From positions 1 to 64,000 of the forward strand of contig NZ_JAPDIR010000024.1 of assembly GCF_029870595.1 (NCBI RefSeq): DNA of 64,000 bases. Reading direction: 5' to 3'. Each line of letters starts with the position of its first letter. The first letter of the stretch is position 1. A program made the translations under genes and the position numbers. This stretch comes from Sphingomonas sp. CBMAI 2297. GTDB lineage: Bacteria; Pseudomonadota; Alphaproteobacteria; Sphingomonadales; Sphingomonadaceae. Positions 58,237 through 64,000 of this stretch are shown piece after piece. The notes under the pieces are model-generated. The model saw only the letters and a program-made list of their open reading frames with translations, searched no databases and was not told where the DNA came from.

Positions 58237-61230
58237 ATGGATCGCACTAGGGGAATCTCACTCATGGCAGTGGCAATCATGCTCGCCATGCCGGCCATGG
58301 CCCAGGCGCGCGGTGCCGAAGTTTCGATGGGCGCGCAGATGCGCTTCGACATTGCCGCGTCGGACCTGCGCAGCGCCATCTCTCAATTCTCGCAGGCCAC
58401 TGGCGTGCAGGTCGTCGTCGCGCCGAACGTGGTCGCTGGCCGCCGCACCGGCGGGGTGCGAGGCGCGCTGACCGTGCGCGCGGCGCTCGACCAGCTGCTG
58501 CGCGGCACCAACCTGACCGCCTCGATGCGCGGCGGCGTGGTGGTGCTCACGCCGGCGCATGCCGTCGCCGCGCCGCGCCGTGCCGCCCATGCCGGTACGG
58601 CCAGGCCGGCCGCGCAGGCCGTGGCGCAGGCCGAGCCCGAGGCGCCGCGGGCCCAGGAGGAGTCCGAGATCGTCGTCTCCGGCTATCGCGAGAGCCTCAC
58701 GGCGGCGCAGCAGCTGAAGCGCAAGGCCGTCGGCGCCGAGGACAATATCGTCGCGTCCGACATCGCCGCCTTTCCCGACCTGAACCTCGCCGAGGCGCTG
58801 CAGCGCATCCCCGGCATCACCATCACGCGCGACACCGGCGAAGGCCGGCAGATCGCGCTGCGTGGCCTGGGCGCGGATTTCACCCGCACCCAGCTCAACG
58901 GCATGGAAGTGATGGGCAACACGGCCTCGGGCATGGACAATCGCGGCGCGGTCAGCCGCTCGCGCTCGTTCGACTACAGCCTGTTCGCGTCCGAGCTGTT
59001 CAATCGCGTCGCGGTGCAGAAATCTTTCGCGGCGGAGCAGGATGAGGGCGGCATCGCCGGCACCGTGCAGCTCTACAGCGCCAAGCCGTTCGACTATGCC
59101 GGCTCGAAGTTCGTCGTCTCGGCCAAGGGCCAGACCAATACCAATACCAGCGGCGTCACCCCGCGCGTGGTCGGCCTGGCCTCGACCCGTTCCGGCGATT
59201 TCGGCGCGCTGGTCTCGGTCGCGTACAGCCAGATCAAGAGCAACGAATATGGCTATCGCAACTGGGGCTGGGGCCTGACCAAATACGGCGCCGCCAATAT
59301 CGGCCCCGAAATCGACGCCGCGACCCGGGCCAAGCTGCTCGCCGGCGTGTACCAGCCGACTGCCCAGTCGCCTTCGACCTGGTACACCGATCGCCGCCGC
59401 CTCGGCATTACCTCTTCGGTTCAGTATCATCCGGGCGACAATTTCAAGCTCGACGTCGATTTCCTCTATGGCCGCTTGTGGGACTATCGCGACGACTATG
59501 CGCTGGCCACCGCGGGCAGCAACCCGCTGACCGGCTCCAGCGTCGGCGGCACCCAGGTGATCCGCAACGCGGTGATCGACGATACCAACACGCTGCGCGC
59601 GGCGAGCTACACGGGCATCGACCTGCGGTCCGAGCATCACATCGTCAAGAACCACACCGACTTCTATCAGGGCGTCGCCAATCTGAGCTGGAAGATCGGC
59701 GATCGGCTGACCGTCCACGCCCTAGGCGGCTATGAGCAGTCGGACTTCGCCCAGCCGGTGTTCGACAAGGTGTTCATGGAGGCGAAGCAGACGCCGTTCA
59801 GCTACGACACCCGCCCGCGCATCCCGGTCAACACCTATGGCATCGACCTGCGGAACCCCGATCTCTGGACCGTCCAGCGCCTGGACGTGCAGGAGAATGC
59901 GATCACCAACCGCTATCTCAACGGCAAGCTCGACGCCGCCTATGAGCTGGGCGGCGGCCTGACCTTCAAGGCCGGCGGCGCCTATAAGAAGTTCACCAAC
60001 TCGGGCTATACCTGGGCGAACAAGGTGTTCCACAATGTGCCGGCGAACATCCCCGTGCCGAACAGCATGAAGCAGCTCGTCAAGCCCGATACCCTGCTCC
60101 AATATATCGTCGGCAATGTCGATGCGGTCTATGCCTATGTCGGCGACAAGCGCGATCTGAGTGCCGCCAACCTGCAGGCGGGCAGCGACTATCGGGTCGA
60201 CGAAAAGACCTGGAACGGGTTCGCCCAGTTCGACCTGGATACGCATGTCGGTGACATGCGCCTGCGGGCCAATGCCGGCCTTCGCTATTTCTCGACCGAT
60301 CTGACCTCTTCGGGGCATCTCGCCACCGGCGCCGGCTTCGTGCCGGTTTCGATCGAGACCAACAGCAATGGCTGGCTGCCCGCGGCCAATGTCGCGCTCG
60401 ACGTGACCCGGAACCTGGTGGTGCGCGTCAGCGCCAGCCGCAACGTCAACCGTCCGGGCCTGGGCGACCTGGCCGCGGCCGGCTCGATCACCACGCGCCC
60501 GAACGGCGGCAGCCTCAGCCTCGGCAATCCGTTCCTCAAGCCCTACAAGGCCACTTCGGTCGAGGGCTCGATCGAATGGTACATGGATCGCACCGGCTTC
60601 GCCTCGGTCGGCTTCTTCTACAAGAACATGGACAGCTTCATCTCGCCGTCCACGGTGACGATTCCCTATGGCCAGACCGGCCTGCCGCTGTCGCTGCTGA
60701 TCCAGGGCCAGGATGCCAACACGCCCTATGACGTGAGCCAGCCGATCAACGGCCCGGGCGCGGACATCAAGGGCATCGAAGTCGCGTTCCAGCACGACTT
60801 CACCTTCCTGCCGGGGCCGCTCAAGCATCTCGGCATGGTCGTCAACGGCACCTGGTTCGACGGGCATCAGCAAGGCAAGGTCGGCACCACCTTCGTCCGC
60901 CTGCCGCTGTTCAGCCTGTCGAAATGGGCGGCGAACGCGACGCTCTATTATGAGGACAAGGATTGGGGCGTGCGGGTGTCCGACGCCTATCGCAGCAAAT
61001 ATTATACCGGCCTGGGCACGGTGGGGAATGTCGGCGACTATATCGCCGCCACCCACAACATCGATTTCCAGGCGCATGTGAACCTGACGAAGGGCGTCCG
61101 CCTGATCGCGGAGGGGATCAACCTCACCAACGAGCCGATCGAGCAGTTCGCCGGCGGCGCGATCGCGCGCCGGGTGGTCTACACCACCAGCGGCCGCACC
61201 TTCACCCTTGGCGTCAGCGCCGAGTTCTGA
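58237..61230 (+). CDS. TonB-dependent receptor with STN signalling domain
   Basis: A 997-residue outer-membrane transporter. Signal peptide to about residue 24, then the STN domain that talks to FecR (MRFDIAASDLRSAISQF, about 35-105), a Pro/Ala linker, the plug (EIVVSGYRESLTAAQQLKRKAVG, LAEALQRIPGITI, IALRGLGADFTRTQLNGMEV) and a beta-barrel ending in Phe (TFTLGVSAEF). The plug style is that of the Caulobacter/Xanthomonas-type receptors, which often import carbohydrates or iron complexes. Ligand is unknown. With the sigma and FecR genes it forms a complete cell-surface-signalling cassette. Confidence 0.94.
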   Translation: MDRTRGISLMAVAIMLAMPAMAQARGAEVSMGAQMRFDIAASDLRSAISQFSQATGVQVVVAPNVVAGRRTGGVRGALTVRAALDQLLRGTNLTASMRGGVVVLTPAHAVAAPRRAAHAGTARPAAQAVAQAEPEAPRAQEESEIVVSGYRESLTAAQQLKRKAVGAEDNIVASDIAAFPDLNLAEALQRIPGITITRDTGEGRQIALRGLGADFTRTQLNGMEVMGNTASGMDNRGAVSRSRSFDYSLFASELFNRVAVQKSFAAEQDEGGIAGTVQLYSAKPFDYAGSKFVVSAKGQTNTNTSGVTPRVVGLASTRSGDFGALVSVAYSQIKSNEYGYRNWGWGLTKYGAANIGPEIDAATRAKLLAGVYQPTAQSPSTWYTDRRRLGITSSVQYHPGDNFKLDVDFLYGRLWDYRDDYALATAGSNPLTGSSVGGTQVIRNAVIDDTNTLRAASYTGIDLRSEHHIVKNHTDFYQGVANLSWKIGDRLTVHALGGYEQSDFAQPVFDKVFMEAKQTPFSYDTRPRIPVNTYGIDLRNPDLWTVQRLDVQENAITNRYLNGKLDAAYELGGGLTFKAGGAYKKFTNSGYTWANKVFHNVPANIPVPNSMKQLVKPDTLLQYIVGNVDAVYAYVGDKRDLSAANLQAGSDYRVDEKTWNGFAQFDLDTHVGDMRLRANAGLRYFSTDLTSSGHLATGAGFVPVSIETNSNGWLPAANVALDVTRNLVVRVSASRNVNRPGLGDLAAAGSITTRPNGGSLSLGNPFLKPYKATSVEGSIEWYMDRTGFASVGFFYKNMDSFISPSTVTIPYGQTGLPLSLLIQGQDANTPYDVSQPINGPGADIKGIEVAFQHDFTFLPGPLKHLGMVVNGTWFDGHQQGKVGTTFVRLPLFSLSKWAANATLYYEDKDWGVRVSDAYRSKYYTGLGTVGNVGDYIAATHNIDFQAHVNLTKGVRLIAEGINLTNEPIEQFAGGAIARRVVYTTSGRTFTLGVSAEF

Positions 61231-61375
61231 TGCGCGAAACCTCCGCCCCGGCACGCGCCGGGGCGGATCTTCGCCGATCGAGCGAAAGGGCGGTCTGGCG
61301 AGGGAAGGGCGCTGGTCCGCTTCGGGAAGACAGGGGCCGCGCCATGCGCTGCGGCAAATGCTCAGTGGCAAATGC

Positions 61376-61543
61376 TCAGTCGAGCACGACCTTGTCGGCA
61401 TGGCGGGGTTTGAAGCCACGGGCCCGGCGCTCATATTCCTGCGCCATGCCCATATGCGCGCGGAAGCTGGCCATTCCCTTGGCTTTCATCGCGGCATCAC
61501 GCTCCTCATCGGCGCGCTGCGCGAAATATTTGCTGTCGGTCAT
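61376..61543 (-). CDS. Small hypothetical protein, 55 aa
   Basis: A short leftward frame MTDSKYFAQRADEERDAA, then MKAKGMASFRAHMGMAQEYERRARGFKP and HADKVVLD. Highly charged, helical, no signal peptide. The ATG at 61543 has GGAGAGG immediately upstream, a strong ribosome binding site, which supports it as a real gene. Similar small proteins are seen in sphingomonads; function unknown. Confidence 0.65.
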   Translation of the reverse strand: MTDSKYFAQRADEERDAAMKAKGMASFRAHMGMAQEYERRARGFKPRHADKVVLD

Positions 61544-61765
61544 AACCTCTCCGGGTCCAACCTTCCTGGAAGTAAGCGATCGGGGGGCGGGTCCCATTCC
61601 GTAGAAACCCTTAGCCGCGTTCGATCCGTGCCGTTTATGGGCAGCTGTCCGGCCGAGCGGTTGCGCGCCGCCTCGCCCGTGGCGCCTCGGGCTGCTTCCA
61701 CCCTTCTTGCAGTCGCGGCGCCCCGCACCATCTCGGCACCTTCACCAATTCGGGCGGAGAAGGAC

Positions 61766-62890
61766 ATGACATTTGCCGGGCGCGAGCTGCATTCGAAGAT
61801 CGCCGAGGACGGCACGCTCTCCCTGTCGCTGCGCGACGTCGAGACCGGCGCCCCCGCCGACGACGAGATCATCGTCCGCATCGAGGCGACGCCTATCAAT
61901 CCGAGCGACCTGGGGCTGCTGCTCGGCCCCGCCGACCTGGCGACGCTGCGGGAATCGGACGGCGACCGGCCCGGCCTGACCTTCACCGTGCCGGGCGCCC
62001 GGCTGGGAAGCGTGCAGGGGAGGCTGGGCAAGTCGCTGGCGGTCGGCAACGAGGGGGCCGGCATCGTCGTCGCGGCGGGAAAGGACGCCAGGGCGCTCGA
62101 GGGCAAGCGCGTCGGCATGGTCGGCGGCGCGATGTATGCCGATTATCGCCGGATCAAGGCGCGGGACGTGATGCCGCTCCCCGAAGGCGCGACTGCGGCC
62201 GAGGGCGCTTCGATGTTCGTGAACCCCCTTACGGCGCTGGGTTTCGTCGAGACGGCGCGGCGCGAGGGGCATGCGGCGATCGTCCATACCGCCGCCGCCT
62301 CCAATCTCGGCCAGATGCTGCAAAAGATCTGCCTCGCCGACGGCATTCCGCTCGTCAATATCGTCCGATCCGACGCGCAGGCGGAGATTCTGCGGGCGAT
62401 CGGGGCCACGCATGTCCTCAACAGCAAGGATGCCGATTTCCAGGCCCGGCTCACCGATGCCCTGGTGGAAACCGGCGCCACCATCGCGTTCGACGCGATT
62501 GGCGGGGGCACGCTCGGCAGCGAGATCGTCCAGGCCATGGAGCGCGCGGCGGTCCGGGGGATGGGCGAGTATAGCCGCTATGGCTCGGACCTGTTCAAGC
62601 AGCTCTATATCTATGGCGCGCTCGACCTGTCGCCGACCACGCTCAACCGGCTCGCCTTCGGCTTCCAGTGGAGCGTTTCGGGCTGGCTGCTAACCCCGTT
62701 CCTGCGCAAGGCGGGGCCGGAAGTCGCGAACCGGATGCGCCAGCGCGTCGCGGACGAACTGACGACGACGTTCGCCAGCCAATATACTCGGGTCATCGGA
62801 CTCGCCGAAGCGCTCGATCCGGAAGTGTTGCGAAGCTACGAGCGCAAGGCGACGGGCGAGAAGTTCCTGATCGACCCGACCAAGGGCTGA
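61766..62890 (+). CDS. Zinc-independent MDR/quinone-oxidoreductase-like dehydrogenase
   Basis: A 374-residue medium-chain dehydrogenase/reductase. The catalytic N-terminal domain has VRIEATPINPSDLGLLLGP, and the Rossmann domain AIVHTAAASNLGQMLQKICLADGIPLVNIVR, with GATHVLNSKD. There is no zinc-Cys set, so it belongs to the quinone-oxidoreductase/enoyl-reductase side of the superfamily. Substrate unknown. The ATG at 61766 has GGAGAAGGAC upstream; the open frame extends much further upstream but through non-coding DNA. Confidence 0.87.
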   Translation: MTFAGRELHSKIAEDGTLSLSLRDVETGAPADDEIIVRIEATPINPSDLGLLLGPADLATLRESDGDRPGLTFTVPGARLGSVQGRLGKSLAVGNEGAGIVVAAGKDARALEGKRVGMVGGAMYADYRRIKARDVMPLPEGATAAEGASMFVNPLTALGFVETARREGHAAIVHTAAASNLGQMLQKICLADGIPLVNIVRSDAQAEILRAIGATHVLNSKDADFQARLTDALVETGATIAFDAIGGGTLGSEIVQAMERAAVRGMGEYSRYGSDLFKQLYIYGALDLSPTTLNRLAFGFQWSVSGWLLTPFLRKAGPEVANRMRQRVADELTTTFASQYTRVIGLAEALDPEVLRSYERKATGEKFLIDPTKG

Positions 62891-62948
62891 GCGCCGGCCG
62901 GCATCGGCCCGGGGCGCGGCAATCCCGCGCCCCGGCTACCGGGCCGGT

Positions 62949-64000
62949 TCAATCCTCCAGCGCTTCATACCGTGAATCGAGTTCCCGCGCGCGCGCCATG
63001 TCGGCGTCCGCGCCGCGTTCGTCGCCGCGCATGCGGCGGACCAGACCCCGATTATAATAGCCGCGCGCCGCGTGGGGCGCATAGCGCACGGCGAGGTCGA
63101 GATCCGCCTCCGCCCGCGCGAGGTCGCCTTCCTGGCCATAGGCCAGGCCCCGGTTGAGATAGGCGAAGGCGCGTTTCGGCTGCGCCGCGACGGCTTGATC
63201 CAGCGCGGCGATCGCACCGCGCCAGTCGTCCTGCCATGCGCGCGCCAGCCCGTCCGCCAGCCGCGCCGCCGCGACGCCGGCATCTCCCCTGGCGCCGGGA
63301 TCGACCAGCCGCTTGCAGTCGCGCAGGCTCCGCTCGGGATCATGGACCGTGCAGGCATTCCAGTCGCCGCGCCGGTCGGCCTTGCGGGCGCGGGATTTGC
63401 GCGCGGTGGTTACGATGGCTTCGCTCGCGCCGGCTTCGTCTTCCCTCGCTACGGTAACGGGCGTGGCTGCCGTCATGGACGGCGCGGCGAGCCTTGCGCC
63501 GGTAACCACGATCGGAGCGTTGGGCGGCGGCGCGGGTCGGGCCGCGGCCATCCTGGCCGGTGGCGCCGGGGCGGCCATCGCACCCTGCTGGGAGGAGGCT
63601 GCCAGCTCGTGGCTCGCAAATGGGGCAGCGCCTGTTGCGGGAGCGGCCTGTGGCGGTTCCGCTTGCGCGTCCGCCAGCGGCTCCGGCGCCGGCTTCGCGG
63701 CTGCGGGAGGGGGCGTGGGAGACAAATGCGCGGAGCCCTGCCGGACCGGGGCTGAGCGCTCGGGTGCCGGGGCCTGGGGCCGTGCGGGGCCGGTCGCTAT
63801 CGTTCGTTCGATCGCGGGCGCCGGCCGGCTGGGGACTGGCGGCGTCTCCGCCTGTCTTTGCAGGGCGAGGGGAATCGCAATCACCGCGACGAGCAGGATG
63901 GATGCGAAGGCGCCGATCTGCGTCCGCTGGCGCCACCAACCGGCGGGCGCGGCCGCCCGGCCGGGCGCGGTGGCCGCAAGCGGCGCCTCCTCGCCGTCGA
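62949..64000 (-). CDS. Membrane-anchored TPR protein, 5' end outside window
   Basis: A leftward frame open to the right edge. A short cytoplasmic part (APAGWWRQRTQIG) leads into a transmembrane helix (FASILLVAVIAIPLAL), then a very long Pro/Ala-rich periplasmic linker (about 150 residues), and a C-terminal TPR region (AWQDDWRGAIAALDQAV, AFAYLNRGLAYGQEGDLARAEADLDLAV, ARGYYNRGLVRRMRGDERGADADM). A GTG at 63884 falls inside the transmembrane helix, so the true start is beyond base 64000. Overall design resembles periplasmic scaffold or TonB/TolA-like linkers; function unknown. Confidence 0.8.
   Translation of the reverse strand, partial: DGEEAPLAATAPGRAAAPAGWWRQRTQIGAFASILLVAVIAIPLALQRQAETPPVPSRPAPAIERTIATGPARPQAPAPERSAPVRQGSAHLSPTPPPAAAKPAPEPLADAQAEPPQAAPATGAAPFASHELAASSQQGAMAAPAPPARMAAARPAPPPNAPIVVTGARLAAPSMTAATPVTVAREDEAGASEAIVTTARKSRARKADRRGDWNACTVHDPERSLRDCKRLVDPGARGDAGVAAARLADGLARAWQDDWRGAIAALDQAVAAQPKRAFAYLNRGLAYGQEGDLARAEADLDLAVRYAPHAARGYYNRGLVRRMRGDERGADADMARARELDSRYEALED

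Overview
The window is GC-rich, densely packed bacterial chromosome. It most likely comes from a sphingomonad (Alphaproteobacteria, Sphingomonadaceae). This rests on gene order and protein style: a dusB-ntrB-ntrC-ntrY-ntrX-hfq-hflX-mazG run, a trpF-trpB-trpA-accD-folC run, hdaA-ppk1-ppx, a fused ispDF, a Caulobacter/Xanthomonas-type TonB receptor with an STN domain, and many 4-base ATGA/GTGA overlaps. No rRNA, tRNA, CRISPR array, transposase or phage gene was recognised. Nearly all genes are chromosomal housekeeping genes; the 'accessory' material is a handful of small or unusual genes and several intergenic repeat families.

Layout. 0-6.6 kb: the edge of a pseudouridine synthase, a lone response regulator, a Rieske oxygenase, then a coupled AmpG-like MFS / TPR / DUF2939 trio. 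6.6-12 kb: the leftward trpF-trpB-(small membrane protein)-trpA-accD-folC operon; the membrane protein is wedged between trpB and trpA with overlaps on both sides. 12-17 kb: a P-loop kinase-like protein, GNAT, HxlR regulator with divergent SDR, an LprI-like secreted protein, then lapA-pyrF and an FRG-domain gene. 17-22.5 kb: patatin-like protein, endonuclease/exonuclease/phosphatase, purN and purM. 22.5-32 kb: a DUF2066-like exported protein, hdaA, ppk1, ppx, two protease-inhibitor-like lipoproteins, rnd and aspS. 32-42.8 kb: L-serine dehydratase with a striking upstream palindrome, a D-lactate dehydrogenase-like enzyme, a beta-lactamase-fold hydrolase, PPK2, an S41 peptidase, carbonic anhydrase, lipA, a RatA/COQ10 protein and CinA-C. 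43-44.6 kb: ispDF bracketed by two copies of a roughly 200-bp palindromic element. 44.7-55.5 kb: dusB, the two Ntr two-component pairs, hfq, hflX and mazG. 55.6-64 kb: a metallophosphoesterase, an ECF sigma / FecR / TonB-receptor surface-signalling set, an oxidoreductase, and a TPR membrane protein running off the right edge.

How parts work together. Nitrogen-status signalling (NtrBC, NtrYX) sits beside the post-transcriptional regulator Hfq. Polyphosphate turnover is represented three times (PPK1, PPX, PPK2). The FecI-like sigma, FecR and TonB receptor should form one signal-transduction pathway from the outer membrane to transcription.

Most notable observations: (1) Hfq is a tandem duplication, two complete Sm folds in one 161-residue chain; (2) two same-orientation copies of a nested palindromic element flank ispDF; (3) a previously unassigned two-helix, cysteine-rich membrane protein is embedded in the trp operon; (4) a perfect palindrome with a further half-site exactly 21 bp away lies upstream of the serine dehydratase gene; (5) NtrX has lost the GAFTGA sigma-54 contact motif. 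All calls come from reading the sequence; no database search was run.
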